From positions 1,178,001 to 1,242,000 of the forward strand of contig NZ_JANHDK010000001.1 of the NCBI RefSeq assembly GCF_024494725.1: a DNA stretch of 64,000 nt, given 5' to 3'. A program made the position numbers and the translations under genes. This document shows, in pieces, positions 50,501-59,312 of this stretch. Position 1 is the first letter of the stretch. Each line of letters opens with the position of its first letter. Source of the stretch: Haloplanus ruber. GTDB lineage: Archaea > Halobacteriota > Halobacteria > Halobacteriales > Haloferacaceae. The notes under the pieces are model-generated. The model was given only the letters and a program-made list of their open reading frames with translations. It was not told the origin of the DNA and made no database searches.

Positions 50501-51536
50501 CGGCCCGTCCCTTGATCGTGGGACCGCCCCAGTCGCTCCGCCAGACCTCACCGATCCGCGAGAGGCGGTCGGGGTTCAGATTCCGGTCCACGTCCGGTCG
50601 CTTGCCTACCGTCTCTAGGCGGTCGATGAGATATGGTGCGTCGAAGTCCTCGAAGTTCCACCCCGTGAGCACGTCTGGGTCCGTCTCCTCGATGTAGGTG
50701 AGGAAGGCATCGAGCATCGCCGCCTCGGATTCGAAGGCCCGAATCTCGGCGTGCAGGTCGTCCGCCAGCCCGTCGTAGTCGTCGAAGGACGCCGGACCCG
50801 TCTCCGATCCGTCCGGTGCCTCGTACAGCCACGCGATATACTCGTCACGGCGGGAGTCGTGGCTCGTGAGACAGACGACCGGCTCCTCGCCGTCCTCCGG
50901 GAAGCCGGAGCGGTCGTCCACCTCGATGTCGAAGGTGTTCACCCGCAGATCCGTCGGAACGTCGACGGGGGCGAGTTCGTCGTGTGGGACCTGAATCGCC
51001 CCGCTCTCCAGTCGGCGGGCGGGCACGCGGACGCCGCTCCCGATGTCCTTGTCGATCAGCAACCGGTTGGGAAAGAGAATGTCCGCCTCGTAGTGGTCGA
51101 ACTCGTCGCGGATCGCCCCCACGTCGCGGGGTGTCCGCGTACAGATCTTCGTCAGGTCCTCGCCGCGGATGCTCTCGTAGCCCGTCTCGGTGCGCGTGAT
51201 CACGTCCCGATCCAGGTCGCCGTCGTCGAGGCTCGCCGTCGGCGCGTAGAAGTACGGCTCGAACCCGAGGACGCGGACGTGTTCGGGGTCGCCGTCCGGC
51301 GTCCGGCCGAACACGTGCACCACGGGATACTCGTCGGCACCCTGGCCCTCGATTGTGTAGTCGACCTGGGTGACCGCAAGATCGACCGCCCCGTCGGGGT
51401 CCGGAAACTTCAGGTCCGCGGCGTCGACGACTTCGGTGACCGACTGGCCGACGTCGCCGGCGACAGCCATCGCCTCCGCCTCCGGCCGATCGGCGTCATC
51501 GGTCCCCCAAGCCCCTGTAAGCTCCGCCTGTTCCAT
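47547..51536 (-). CDS. polB: DNA polymerase B with an intein
   Basis: A precursor of 1329 residues: 918 of replicative family B polymerase plus a 411-residue intein. Exonuclease motifs are FDIEVD (ExoI), LTGWNFEDFDAPYL (ExoII) and YNLRDVEL (ExoIII). The polymerase motifs are LDLKSLYPM (A), the split KVIMN/SLYGVLG (B) and YGDTDSV (C). The intein interrupts motif B before Ser, so the unspliced protein should be inactive. The start at 51536 (MEQAELTGAW) is used because TTTTTACC lies about 28 bases upstream; the frame start at 51575 is within that promoter. It ends in GQRQTGLGQF, a PCNA-binding (PIP) motif. Confidence 0.95.
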   Translation of the reverse strand: MEQAELTGAWGTDDADRPEAEAMAVAGDVGQSVTEVVDAADLKFPDPDGAVDLAVTQVDYTIEGQGADEYPVVHVFGRTPDGDPEHVRVLGFEPYFYAPTASLDDGDLDRDVITRTETGYESIRGEDLTKICTRTPRDVGAIRDEFDHYEADILFPNRLLIDKDIGSGVRVPARRLESGAIQVPHDELAPVDVPTDLRVNTFDIEVDDRSGFPEDGEEPVVCLTSHDSRRDEYIAWLYEAPDGSETGPASFDDYDGLADDLHAEIRAFESEAAMLDAFLTYIEETDPDVLTGWNFEDFDAPYLIDRLETVGKRPDVDRNLNPDRLSRIGEVWRSDWGGPTIKGRAVFDLLYAYKRTQFTELESYRLDAVGEMELGAGKERYAGDIGDLWEDDPERLLEYNLRDVELCVELDRKRDIISFWDEVRTFVGCKLEDAPTPGDAVDVYVLHKVHGDFALPSKGRADAEDYEGGAVFDPITGIKENVSVLDLKSLYPMCMVTINASPETKVDPEDYEGNTYHAPNGTHFRKEPDGVIREMVDELLDEREQKKAERNDHDPDSQAYEQYDRQQQAVKVIMNCFTSDTDVLTPEGVRNIRDLDVGDEVYSLDPDTMCLEVKPVTDTHAYPDYRGDLVDIQTSKIDFSVTPNHRMLVRKNDTNGVSWDEFRFVEAGDLNEASHYELPYDWDGPEGESLETVDLTELLGDDYEVWANNDVHGHSLADEVGYYPDKMQKQGSDGTGYVFSATEFETHRDYLDEHCSEFYVHAERGRKWIPRFYDGDDFLDLLAWYITEGSVYTSEDKQFGENFRGSATMIQLAQEASTDGGEGGDHVAIGDLLDRLGVDYYVDDRCYQFTSRLLGRWLEETCGENSFEKRIPDFVFEASREQKKRFLDTLIAGDGDRQTGSWRYSTSSDQLRDDVLRLCAHLGLTANYNRDSGSWRIYCTEDGKNSFRMHRSGGQNTADDGAYCVTVADNHTLLAGRNGTFQFVGQSLYGVLGWDRFRLYDREMGAAVTATGRDVIEHTQTAANDVGYEVAYGDTDSVMLELGEETTADEVPDAVREAHPEASDADLRRIAGAIETGYELEESINESYDAFAREELNAHEHRFQIEFEKLYRRFFQAGKKKRYAGHIVWKEGKHVDDIDITGFEYKRSDIAPITKKVQRRVIEMIVTGEDVDDVEEYVHDVIEDFEAGNVDLDDVGIPGGIGKRLTAYDTDTAQVRGAKYANHLLGTNFQRGSKPKRLYLKKVHPEFFRQLEATEGFDPQTDALYGEFKRDPDVICFEYADQIPDAFEIDWDKMLEKTLKGPIARIIEALGLSWDEVKSGQRQTGLGQF
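48579..49811 (-). mobile_element. PolB intein with LAGLIDADG homing endonuclease
   Basis: 411 residues in frame in polB. It begins with Cys1 (CFTSDTDVLTPEGVRNI), the next block has TPNHRMLV with the conserved His, and it ends VTVADNHTLLAG then FQFVGQ before Ser. The C-terminal residue is Gln, not the usual Asn, a variant known in some inteins. The endonuclease has two LAGLIDADG-type motifs: LLAWYITEGS and LDTLIAGDGD. The insertion is in polymerase motif B (KxxxN/SxYG), a highly conserved site, which is typical of intein homing. Confidence 0.92.
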
Positions 51537-51643
51537 GCCGCTCACTTCGGGACTTCCCGGTAAAAACCCAGCCACTCCGGAGCGGAAACTCTGCCACGAC
51601 GGAAAGACCTATACCATGTGATTGCTTACCAAGCGGCGTGACG

Positions 51644-51823
51644 ATGTCCGACCACGTCGACGCAGGCCGGTGGGACAGTGCGGCCGAACGCCGTCCGGAT
51701 CCCGACGGGATCGATACCGTCGAGGCGTACGAAATCGAGGACGGGACAGTGCTCTACGACGCGGAAAACCCGCTCGCGTGGGTAGAATCGTCGACAGCCG
51801 TCCCGCTCAACGAACTCGCCTGA
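51644..51823 (+). CDS. Small acidic haloarchaeal protein
   Basis: A 59-residue acidic protein (SDHVDAGRWDSAAERRPDPD start, AYEIEDGTVLYDAENPLAWV middle). No domain is recognised; such small proteins are conserved next to polB in haloarchaea. It is divergent from polB. The ATG at 51644 is used over the GTG at 51638. Because it is short it could be missed by automatic annotation. The function is unknown. Confidence 0.6.
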   Translation: MSDHVDAGRWDSAAERRPDPDGIDTVEAYEIEDGTVLYDAENPLAWVESSTAVPLNELA

Positions 51824-51868
51824 TCAGACAAACGAACCCTTTTGTCGCCACGTTCGCTCTCTGAGAGC

Positions 51869-52246
51869 GTGCCGTCCGATCCGTGGGACGACGACGACGC
51901 GTGGGACGACGACGCCGAGAAGGCACCCGCCGAGAAGCGCGCGTCGAATCTCGGTCCCGACCCGCCGACTGCGCCGGCCGCGCCGACGCCGGATATCGAT
52001 CCGAGCGACGTCGACCCCGAGGTCCAGGGGCTGTTCTGGCGGAGCGTCCTCATGGCCAACGTGGCGGTGTTCTGTCTCGCCTTCGGTCCCATGCTCATTG
52101 GCTTTCGGGGGCAGTGGCGAACCGGTCTCGGCCTCGTCCTGGTCGGGGCCGTCGCCGGACTGCGCGTCTATCACCTGTATCGGACCTTCCAGCGGCGAAG
52201 CGACGCTGACAGCTCGGACACCGGGACCGACGAACACAACCCCTAA
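51869..52246 (+). CDS. Small haloarchaeal membrane protein, acidic N-terminus
   Basis: A 125-residue protein. An acidic, Pro/Ala-rich N-terminal half of about 60 residues (Asp-rich at the start) is followed by two membrane segments, VLMANVAVFCLAFGPMLIG and LGLVLVGAVAGL. The likely start is GTG at 51869, with CCTTTTTGTC about 30 bases upstream; the TTG at 51842 is a poor start. No domain is recognised. Confidence 0.55.
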   Translation: MPSDPWDDDDAWDDDAEKAPAEKRASNLGPDPPTAPAAPTPDIDPSDVDPEVQGLFWRSVLMANVAVFCLAFGPMLIGFRGQWRTGLGLVLVGAVAGLRVYHLYRTFQRRSDADSSDTGTDEHNP

Positions 52247-52271
52247 CCCCGGTGGTCGCCTCGTACGAACC

Positions 52272-52700
52272 ATGCGAAGCGTCCGCGACGACGAGGGCAA
52301 CGAATATCTGCTCGTAAAGCGGTCGGCCGAGTCGAGTCTCGTCCGCGATCCGGCGACCGGGACGGAGCGCTACCTCCCCAACGCCGACCTGCACGCCGCG
52401 GGCGAGACCGACCCCCTCCGGACCGCCGCCGAGGCGGTGCCCGCGCCGGTCCGACGCGTCCTCACCGCGGCGCCGAACGACCAAGCACTCGGTCTACTCG
52501 TCGAATTCGTGGACCGCGGCCCCCTCACGGTCCGGACGCTCCTCGACGCCTACGACCTCTGTGAGAGCGACCTCCACGGCCTGCTCGCGGAGTTCCGGGC
52601 GGCGGGGCTGATCGCCGAGGAACGCGTCGCCGGCGAGCGTGGCTACGGGGCGACCGAGACGACCCGCGAGGCGGTGCGAGCACTCCGCGGGACGGACTGA
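52272..52700 (+). CDS. Haloarchaeal winged-helix-like protein near rad50
   Basis: A 142-residue acidic protein. The C-terminal part (RGPLTVRTLLDAYDLCESDL, then LLAEFRAAGLIAEERV) has the length and pattern of a winged helix. The N-terminal part (VRDDEGNEYLLVKRSAESSL) looks like a small beta domain. It is convergent with rad50, 26 bases from its stop. The start at 52272 is used because the longer frame runs into the previous gene. The function is unknown. Confidence 0.6.
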   Translation: MRSVRDDEGNEYLLVKRSAESSLVRDPATGTERYLPNADLHAAGETDPLRTAAEAVPAPVRRVLTAAPNDQALGLLVEFVDRGPLTVRTLLDAYDLCESDLHGLLAEFRAAGLIAEERVAGERGYGATETTREAVRALRGTD

Positions 52701-52726
52701 CGATTAAGACGGGACACTAGTCCGTC

Positions 52727-55393
52727 TCACTCCCCGAGGACGGCCGCCGGTTGCGACCGCGACACCGTCGAGCGGTTGGTCCGGGGGTCCTTCTCGACGC
52801 GGACGAGGTCGTCGGCCGCACCGACGAGTTCCTCGTCGTGGCTGACGATCACGATCTGGGCCACGCCCATCCCGCGCATCTCCTCGACAAGGTCGACCAG
52901 CCGCGAGACGTGTCCCGCATCGAGGAAGACGGTGGGTTCATCCAGGATGAGCGGCGGCATCGGCGCCGCGCCGTCGATGCCCTCCGCCAGTAGTCGGTAG
53001 ATGGCACAGCGCAGGCTGAGGTTGAACAGTGCCCGCTCGCCGCCCGACAGTTGGGCGGGATCGAGTTCGCTCCCGTCCTTCTGGACGACCGAGAGTTCGT
53101 AATCGCCGTCGAGACGCAGGTGTGCGTAGGCGTCGTTGCCGTAGACGAGGTCGAAGGTCTCGTTCAGGAGTCGTTCGAGCGTCTCGACGTTTCGCTGGCG
53201 GAGTTCCGCCCGCAGGTCGCCGTACATGGCCTCCAGTCGCTCGGCCTCCGCGTGGAGGTCGTCTAGCGCCGCCACCCGCTCGGCGAGGGCGTCACGCTCC
53301 GCTCGGAGCGCCTCCAGCGCGTCGAGTTCGGTTCGCACCCCGCCGATGTTCGTCTGCAGGTCGTCGCGTCGCTCCGCCAGTTGACCGAGTTCCTCGTCGA
53401 CCTCCGCGAGATACGACTCGGCGTGTTCCTTGTTCTCCCGGGCTGCCTCGATGGCCGCCTCGTCGACCGCCTCGCGCAACTCGTCGCGACGTTCTCGCTT
53501 CTCGACCATCCGTTCCCGGCGCTCGTCGTTTGTCTCTTCGATCCGCGTGGCCTCGCTACGCAGGCGCTCAATCTCGTCCTCGTGGTCGGCGATGCGGTCG
53601 AGTCGGGAGGCCACAGCGTCGACAGCCGCCCGCGTCTCGGCGACGGCTGCCAGTTCGGTACGGGCCTCTTCGACGCGCTCCTCGGCCTCGGCGGCCTCCT
53701 CGCGTTTCTCGGTCGCCACCTCTCGGGTCTCGGACGCCTGCGTCCGCAGGTCGGCCGCTTCGGACGCGTGCTCGTCGGCCGCCTCGCGTCGCTCCGCTGC
53801 CGCCTCGCGTTTCTCGGCCGCACGGTCGGCGAGGCGTTCGCGCTTCTCGGCAATCTCGTCGAGTCGCGTCTCCGCCTCGGTGAGGTCCGAAAGCGCCTCG
53901 ATCCGGTCGTCCAACTCCGCGACCCGCTCGCGGGCGGTCGCCAGTTCGTCGTCCAACGTCGCGACACGCTCGCGGTCCGCGTCGATCCGGTCGGCGTGGG
54001 GTGACTCCTCGACCGGCTGTCCACACTCGGGGCATTTGCCGGCCGCCAGCAGTTCCTCCGCCTCGGCGACCCGTTCTGCGGTCGCCTCGCGTTTGGCTTC
54101 GAGTTCGGCGATCCGCTCCCGAACCTCGCCGCGCCGGTCGCGAAGCGCCGACCGGCGGTCGGCCGCCTCACCCTCGTCGACTGGCGCGTCCGTGAACCGC
54201 GCGCGAAGGTCGGCCGCCTCGTCGTCCAGTTGCTCGATGTTCGCCTCGTGGTCCGCTGCCGCCTCTGTGGCCGCGTCCGCCGCCTCACGGTGCTCCGTGG
54301 CCCGCTCCTCGGCGCGGTCGGCTCGGTCGGCCAGGTCGTCGGCCTTCTCCGCGAGGTTCGTCGCCTGATTTCGCAACCCCGTCGCCGCCGCGTTCGCCTC
54401 GCTTTTGGCCTCGCGGATCGACGTCTCACGCTCGTCGAGTTCGTCCCGCCGCTGTTCGACCGCGTCCGCCGTCGCCTCGTCCAGCCCCGCGGCGTCGAGG
54501 TGCTCCTCAACCTCGGCTTCGAGGTCGGCGATCCGTTCGCGTGCCTCGCGGATCGACTCCCGAATCGACTCGCGTTCGTCCTCGGCCGCCGTGATCGCCG
54601 CTTCGAGGTCCGCGATGTCCCCCTCGACGGCGTCGAGTCGCTCCTGCTTTTCCTCGTGTTCTTCGAGGACCGCGGTCGCCTCGCTTTTCGTCTGTTCGGC
54701 CTTCTCGCGCTGGCGCTCGTAATGTTCGATCCGCTCGGTCACGTCGGCGAGTTCGCCCTCTAGGTCGTCGAGGCGAGCGTGGAGGTTCCGGGCTTCCTTC
54801 TGTTCGATCTGTGATTCTACCTTCTCGAGTTCGCCTCGCTTGCCCGAACGGACGTCCTCGACGCCCAAACGGGCGGTCGCGGCGCGCTCGCGGTACTCCT
54901 CTAGCCGCCCCAGTTGCAGGAGGTCGTCGATGACGTCCCGCCGCTGGTCCGGGGAGGCGTTGATGAGTTGGTTCACCTCGCCCTGTCGGACGTACGCGCA
55001 GTTGACGAACGCCTCGGCGTCCATGCGGAGCAGGTCGGCGACGAAGCCGCGAACGTCGCGTGCGCCCTCGACGGTCACGTCGGGACCGTCCAAGGTACAG
55101 TCCGCGGTCGAAGTTCGGTCGCCGGACTGTCGGAGTCGGCGATGGACGTGATAGGCGGCGTCGTCGTGGGTGAACCACAGGTCGATCTCCGCGTCCGTCT
55201 CGCCGTTTCGCACCACCTCGTCGAGGGTTCCCTCCAGGGCCTTCGACCCGTAGAGCGCGAAGAAACACGCCTCCAGCAGCGAGGACTTCCCGCTCCCGTT
55301 GAGACCGTGGATCACCGTCACGCCGTCCCGGAGGTCGAGGTCGGCGTCGGCGTAGGGACGAAAGTTTCGCAGGCGGACCCGGTCGAATCTCAT
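52727..55393 (-). CDS. rad50: Rad50, double-strand-break repair ATPase
   Basis: An 888-residue SMC-like ATPase. Walker A is [20 protein letters not shown] at the N-terminus, followed by long Glu/Arg/Ala-rich coiled coils. The zinc hook is CPECGQP at Cys454 and Cys457 in the centre. The C-terminal ATPase lobe has the signature [14 protein letters not shown] and Walker [13 protein letters not shown]. With Mre11 it processes DNA double-strand breaks. It overlaps mre11 by four bases (ATGA), so the two are coupled. The length is near the archaeal norm. Confidence 0.95.
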   Translation of the reverse strand: MRFDRVRLRNFRPYADADLDLRDGVTVIHGLNGSGKSSLLEACFFALYGSKALEGTLDEVVRNGETDAEIDLWFTHDDAAYHVHRRLRQSGDRTSTADCTLDGPDVTVEGARDVRGFVADLLRMDAEAFVNCAYVRQGEVNQLINASPDQRRDVIDDLLQLGRLEEYRERAATARLGVEDVRSGKRGELEKVESQIEQKEARNLHARLDDLEGELADVTERIEHYERQREKAEQTKSEATAVLEEHEEKQERLDAVEGDIADLEAAITAAEDERESIRESIREARERIADLEAEVEEHLDAAGLDEATADAVEQRRDELDERETSIREAKSEANAAATGLRNQATNLAEKADDLADRADRAEERATEHREAADAATEAAADHEANIEQLDDEAADLRARFTDAPVDEGEAADRRSALRDRRGEVRERIAELEAKREATAERVAEAEELLAAGKCPECGQPVEESPHADRIDADRERVATLDDELATARERVAELDDRIEALSDLTEAETRLDEIAEKRERLADRAAEKREAAAERREAADEHASEAADLRTQASETREVATEKREEAAEAEERVEEARTELAAVAETRAAVDAVASRLDRIADHEDEIERLRSEATRIEETNDERRERMVEKRERRDELREAVDEAAIEAARENKEHAESYLAEVDEELGQLAERRDDLQTNIGGVRTELDALEALRAERDALAERVAALDDLHAEAERLEAMYGDLRAELRQRNVETLERLLNETFDLVYGNDAYAHLRLDGDYELSVVQKDGSELDPAQLSGGERALFNLSLRCAIYRLLAEGIDGAAPMPPLILDEPTVFLDAGHVSRLVDLVEEMRGMGVAQIVIVSHDEELVGAADDLVRVEKDPRTNRSTVSRSQPAAVLGE

Positions 55394-56628
55394 CGGAAGT
55401 CCTCCATGGAAACCTGATCGTCGGGCGTGTTCTCGGCGTCGGGGGCTTCCGCCCCGTCGTCGCCACCCTCGCTCGCGTTCTCGCCGTCGGGAAGTGCGCC
55501 CTCGTCGACGGCGTCCGCGACGAGCGAGGCGACACGGTCGCGGACGTTCGAGTCCGGGAGCCCGCCGTCACGAACCGTCTCGTCGAGGCGGCGGGCGGTC
55601 GTCGAGAGGTCCATCTCGCGGACGCGCTCTCGGACGGCGGCGTCGGGGTCCCCGAACTCCACGTCGGTGTCGGCCGCGTCGGCGTCGCCGCCGACGGCGC
55701 GGTGGTCGGTGACCCGAGCGAGGAGGGCGCCCCCCGCCAGTGCCGCCTCCTCGACCGCGGCGGGGGTGACGGGGTCGCCCTCGCCGGTGATCGACACCAC
55801 GACGACGGCGTCGGTCAGGTCGTGTTGGCGTACCTGCTCGCGGACCCGGTCGACCCCCTCGCCGGGGGCGAGTTCGACGTCGACGAAGACGAACGGGCGG
55901 GTATCGAGCGAGCGCCGGCGGATGTCGACGACGGCGTCGCCCCCTGCATCGGCCCCGAACTCGACGAGGTTGTAACCGCGGGCGTCGCGTTCGTCGGCGC
56001 TGGCCCGCTCGGTCGATCCGCAGTAGGTCACCCACGTCCCGTCGACGCGCGCGGTGTCGGCGACGTGATTGTCGCCGAGCAACACGGCGTCGAAGTCGGT
56101 CGTCGCCTCGTCGAGGAGCGTCTCGGTGTCCCAGTCGGCGTGTGGGAACGGAGTGAACAGCCCGTGAGCCACCAGCGCGGCCGCGTCGGCGTCGTGTGGC
56201 GCGAAGTCGTAGTCGAGTTCGTCGCGTCGGGACCGGGGGACGTGATCGAGGCCGTAAAACGCCGTGTCGCCGACGACGGTCGGCTCGGAGCCCAGACGAG
56301 TCGCCAACCCGAGATCCGAGAAGAGATCGAGCCACTGGCTTCCGCGGGTTGCCTCGTGGTTGCCGACGACGGCGAGGAAGGGTACGTCGGCGGCCGCGAG
56401 GCGGCGGAGCGCGGAGAGGACGCCGAGGAGGTCGGGGAGGTCGGGCCGGCGGTCGTGAAAGAGGTCGCCGGCGTGGAGCACGGCGTCGACGTTGCCGTCC
56501 CCTGACTGTGGGTCGACGGCGTCGTCGATCACCGCCTCGAAGGCGTCGAGGAAGTCCTGCCGGCGTTCCGGCGAGTGGTACTGGCGGTAACCGACGTGGG
56601 TGTCGCCGGTGTGGATCACCCGTGTCAT
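55390..56628 (-). CDS. mre11: Mre11, double-strand-break nuclease
   Basis: A 412-residue metallophosphoesterase. Motifs are [37 protein letters not shown], then [11 protein letters not shown] and LLGDNHVA, all metal-ligand blocks of the Mre11/SbcD nuclease. The C-terminal tail is acidic, with capacity to contact Rad50. It lies between a small gene (ATGA overlap at its start) and rad50 (ATGA overlap at its stop), so three genes are translationally linked. Confidence 0.95.
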   Translation of the reverse strand: MTRVIHTGDTHVGYRQYHSPERRQDFLDAFEAVIDDAVDPQSGDGNVDAVLHAGDLFHDRRPDLPDLLGVLSALRRLAAADVPFLAVVGNHEATRGSQWLDLFSDLGLATRLGSEPTVVGDTAFYGLDHVPRSRRDELDYDFAPHDADAAALVAHGLFTPFPHADWDTETLLDEATTDFDAVLLGDNHVADTARVDGTWVTYCGSTERASADERDARGYNLVEFGADAGGDAVVDIRRRSLDTRPFVFVDVELAPGEGVDRVREQVRQHDLTDAVVVVSITGEGDPVTPAAVEEAALAGGALLARVTDHRAVGGDADAADTDVEFGDPDAAVRERVREMDLSTTARRLDETVRDGGLPDSNVRDRVASLVADAVDEGALPDGENASEGGDDGAEAPDAENTPDDQVSMEDFR

Positions 56629-56936
56629 CGCTCCGGAGGTTGATCGTCGGCACTCAAAACCGTTCCGTGACCGGAGTGAAAGTGTTCCGCCGCGGCCGTC
56701 CGACAGCGGTCGATGGCCGCGAGCGTCCGCCGCCCCCGGCGAGCGGTCACGGTGTCCCCGTCCCGTTCCGCGGCCGCGACCGCCCGACGGAGCCGTTCGG
56801 GTCCGTCGTCGTCGACGAACGCCGCGAGGGTGCGCACGTCCTCGAGTGCCTCCGTGGCCTCGTCGACCGTCGCCGTCGGGGCGGCGGACTCGTCGGTCGC
56901 CAGCGAACGAAGCGCATCGCGAATCTCCTCGGTCAC
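56625..56936 (-). CDS. Small protein coupled to mre11-rad50
   Basis: A 103-residue all-helical acidic protein (TEEIRDALRSLATDESAAPT start, later EALEDVRTLAAFVDDDGPER). No domain is known. A GTG at 56936 is chosen because GGTTTAAGG lies about 29 bases upstream, a good TATA element, whereas the longer frame to 57179 overlaps the next gene. Its stop overlaps the mre11 start by four bases (ATGA). Conservation upstream of mre11-rad50 would suggest a repair-related role; this is inferred from position. Confidence 0.62.
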   Translation of the reverse strand: MTEEIRDALRSLATDESAAPTATVDEATEALEDVRTLAAFVDDDGPERLRRAVAAAERDGDTVTARRGRRTLAAIDRCRTAAAEHFHSGHGTVLSADDQPPER

Positions 56937-56962
56937 GGGCGGCGGTTGGCGCCCACTCGGCC

Positions 56963-57223
56963 TTAAACCTTCAGCGAGTAGAGGCGCTTTCGCGCGTCGG
57001 AAAAGGAGAACCGCGACTCGACGACGTCCGCGTCCTCGAGTCGCGTGAGTGCGTAGCGAACCGTCCGCGGTGGGAGAAGCGTCTCCTCGGCCAGTTGACT
57101 CTGACTCAGCGTCTCGTTGTAATCCAGCACCTTCGCGACGAGTTTCGCACTCGGCGGCAGATCGCGGACGTCCGCCCACCGATCCGACTCCGCGTCACGG
57201 GTGACTGCCTCGGTCGTACTCAT
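56963..57223 (-). CDS. Winged-helix transcriptional regulator
   Basis: An 86-residue protein that is nearly all a winged helix: PPSAKLVAKVLDYNETLSQS, then LPPRTVRYALTRLEDADVVE and a short wing. It is of the MarR/TrmB-like archaeal type. It is 26 bases upstream of the small mre11-linked gene on the same strand. Its promoter carries an AT-rich palindrome overlapping the TATA region, and the PAN gene lies divergently, so it may regulate itself, PAN or the repair operon. Confidence 0.75.
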   Translation of the reverse strand: MSTTEAVTRDAESDRWADVRDLPPSAKLVAKVLDYNETLSQSQLAEETLLPPRTVRYALTRLEDADVVESRFSFSDARKRLYSLKV

Positions 57224-57249
57224 CTTGATTCACATTGTGGCATACAGGG

Positions 57250-57267
57250 TGATAATATTTGTTATCA
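57250..57267 (-). promoter_or_regulatory. Palindrome on the TATA region of the winged-helix gene
   Basis: TGATAA (57250-57255) and TTATCA (57262-57267) are perfect inverted repeats with a 6-base spacer. On the minus strand AATATTATC within it serves as the TATA box, about 32 bases before the ATG at 57223. A bound dimer would block this promoter, which suggests autoregulation. Confidence 0.5.
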
Positions 57268-57385
57268 AGAGTAATTTCTGCGAGTAATATACCGAGGCCG
57301 AAGAGAGCGGTCGTTTCGGTGTCGAGTCACGGCGAAGCCCGCACGCACCCGAAGTCTCTTATGAGTCAGTGCCTTAAATGAGGTG

Positions 57386-58600
57386 ATGACCGACACTGTG
57401 GACGATGTCGACCTCCCGTACGAGGAGGAGGCGGCGTCGCAGCAGGAAAAAATAGCGGCCCTCCGCGAGCGCCTCGACGTATTGGAGGGTCAAAACGAGG
57501 AGATGCGCGACAAGCTGCTGGACGCGAACGCCGAGAACAACAAGTACCAGCAGAAACTGGAGCGACTGACCCACGAGAACAAGAAGCTCAAGCAGTCGCC
57601 GCTGTTCGTCGCGACGGTACAGGAACTGACCGACGAGGGCATCATCATCAAACAGCACGGCAACAATCAGGAAGCCTTGACCGAGGTCACCGACGAGATG
57701 CGGTCGGATCTGGAACCCGACTCGCGGGTCGCGGTGAACAACTCGCTGTCCGTCGTCAAGCGCCTCGACAAGGAGACCGACGTTCGGGCCCGCGTGATGC
57801 AGGTCGATCACAGCCCGGACGTGACCTACGAGGACATCGGCGGCCTCGAAAAACAGATGCAGGAGGTCCGCGAGACGGTCGAGATGCCGCTCGACCGCCC
57901 CGAGATGTTCCAGCAGGTGGGCATCGAGCCTCCGTCGGGTGTGCTCCTCCACGGGCCGCCGGGCACCGGGAAGACGATGCTCGCCAAGGCCGTCGCCAAC
58001 CAGACCGACGCGACCTTCATCAAGATGGCGGGGTCGGAACTCGTCCACAAGTTCATCGGCGAGGGGGCGAAACTCGTCCGCGACCTCTTCGAGGTGGCCC
58101 GCGAGAACGAACCCGCGGTACTCTTCATCGACGAGATCGACGCCATCGCCTCGAAGCGGACGGACTCGAAGACCTCCGGCGACGCCGAGGTCCAGCGGAC
58201 GATGATGCAGTTGCTCTCCGAGATGGACGGCTTCGAGGAGCGCGGCGACATCCGCATCATCGCGGCGACCAACCGCTTCGACATGCTCGATCCCGCGATC
58301 CTGCGTCCCGGCCGGTTCGACCGCCTCATCGAGGTGCCGAAGCCCGACGACGCGGGCCGCGAGATCATCTTCAAGATCCACACCCGCGACATGAACGTCG
58401 CCGCCGACGTCGACTTCGCGGAACTCGCGGAGATGGCGGCCGACGCCTCCGGGGCCGACATCAAGGCGGTCTGTACCGAGGCCGGTATGTTCGCCATCCG
58501 CGACGACCGCACCGAGATCTACATGGACGACTTCGTGTCCGCGTGGGAGAAGATCAGCGCCGAGACGACCGACGAGAGCGTTTCGCGGGCGTTCGCCTGA
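57386..58600 (+). CDS. pan: Proteasome-activating nucleotidase (PAN)
   Basis: A 404-residue AAA+ ATPase. The N-terminal coiled coil (about 15-70, with LRERLDVLEGQNEEMRDKL) precedes the OB-like domain and the AAA+ module with Walker A GPPGTGKTMLAKAV, Walker B AVLFIDEIDAIA and AATNRFDMLDPAILRPGRFD. It unfolds substrates for the 20S proteasome. The extreme C-terminus is Ala-Phe-Ala, which does not match the usual HbYX (hydrophobic-Tyr-any) gate-opening motif; Phe stands where Tyr is expected. The start at 57386 is used; a GTG three bases upstream would add one residue. Confidence 0.93.
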   Translation: MTDTVDDVDLPYEEEAASQQEKIAALRERLDVLEGQNEEMRDKLLDANAENNKYQQKLERLTHENKKLKQSPLFVATVQELTDEGIIIKQHGNNQEALTEVTDEMRSDLEPDSRVAVNNSLSVVKRLDKETDVRARVMQVDHSPDVTYEDIGGLEKQMQEVRETVEMPLDRPEMFQQVGIEPPSGVLLHGPPGTGKTMLAKAVANQTDATFIKMAGSELVHKFIGEGAKLVRDLFEVARENEPAVLFIDEIDAIASKRTDSKTSGDAEVQRTMMQLLSEMDGFEERGDIRIIAATNRFDMLDPAILRPGRFDRLIEVPKPDDAGREIIFKIHTRDMNVAADVDFAELAEMAADASGADIKAVCTEAGMFAIRDDRTEIYMDDFVSAWEKISAETTDESVSRAFA

Positions 58601-58668
58601 TCGCGGCGACGGCCACCACGGCGCGGACGTGACGCGACGTTTTTGCCCGGGCACCCGTTACGAACAGT

Positions 58669-59106
58669 ATGACCATTCGCACCGACGTCGCTCCGAGCAC
58701 CTTGCCCGTGACCCTCGAAGAGGGGGGCGTCGAAGTGGAGTATCTCGACGGACGGACGGCGTTCTATCGCGGCGTCCCCGAGAAGGTCCCGGAGACGCTC
58801 TCGGCAGCGCCGGGGAAGGCGGTCCACGTCCTCGTGACTGATCCCGACGGGGCGGAAGGTGTGTTGATGTACGTCAACGACCGCAAGACCCACGAGGATA
58901 TCCTCGAATCGACCGGCGTCGGCCGGATCGTCCTCGACGGTGGAGAGACAGAAGAGCTGTTCCCGGGCGTGACCGTCGGCACACCCGACGGGATGCGATG
59001 TCGGGTCCAGGCCGACCCGTCGGTGGCGCGTGGGCGGGTGTTCGTCTTCGTCGAGGACGACTGGGGCGAGGAGTCCTACGAACTGGTCGCGGAGTCGGAC
59101 GCGTAG
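58669..59106 (+). CDS. Conserved haloarchaeal protein, resembles DUF5796
   Basis: A 145-residue acidic beta-rich protein (TLPVTLEEGGVEVEYLDGRT start; VFVFVEDDWGEESYELVAE end). It resembles haloarchaeal proteins of the DUF5796 group; I rely on pattern memory. It lies downstream of PAN in the same direction. Its stop codon abuts the stop of the convergent gene. The function is unknown. Confidence 0.65.
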   Translation: MTIRTDVAPSTLPVTLEEGGVEVEYLDGRTAFYRGVPEKVPETLSAAPGKAVHVLVTDPDGAEGVLMYVNDRKTHEDILESTGVGRIVLDGGETEELFPGVTVGTPDGMRCRVQADPSVARGRVFVFVEDDWGEESYELVAESDA

Positions 59107-59247
59107 CTACTGGAGATAGGAGGGGTCGGCGCTGTCGCTGTCGCAGTTGTCCTCGTGCTGTCGGGCGTCCTCCCGGTCGTCGAACAACATGCCACAGGTC
59201 TCGCACTCGTACCACGTCATACCGTCCCGCTCGGTCGTGGTTACCAT
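59107..59247 (-). CDS. Small C2H2-like zinc-finger protein
   Basis: A 46-residue protein. The zinc motif is YECETCGMLFDDREDARQHE with C-x2-C and a His plus a later Cys (HEDNC), so C2HC type. The start at 59247 has ATTTTATCG about 30 bases upstream. Such small zinc proteins are frequent in haloarchaea. Its function is unknown; nucleic-acid or protein binding is likely. Confidence 0.72.
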   Translation of the reverse strand: MVTTTERDGMTWYECETCGMLFDDREDARQHEDNCDSDSADPSYLQ

Positions 59248-59312
59248 ACGTACACGTGCGCGAGGTGGCGATAAAATCGTTGCCCCGACGAACCGTGTCG
59301 CGACGCCCGCTC

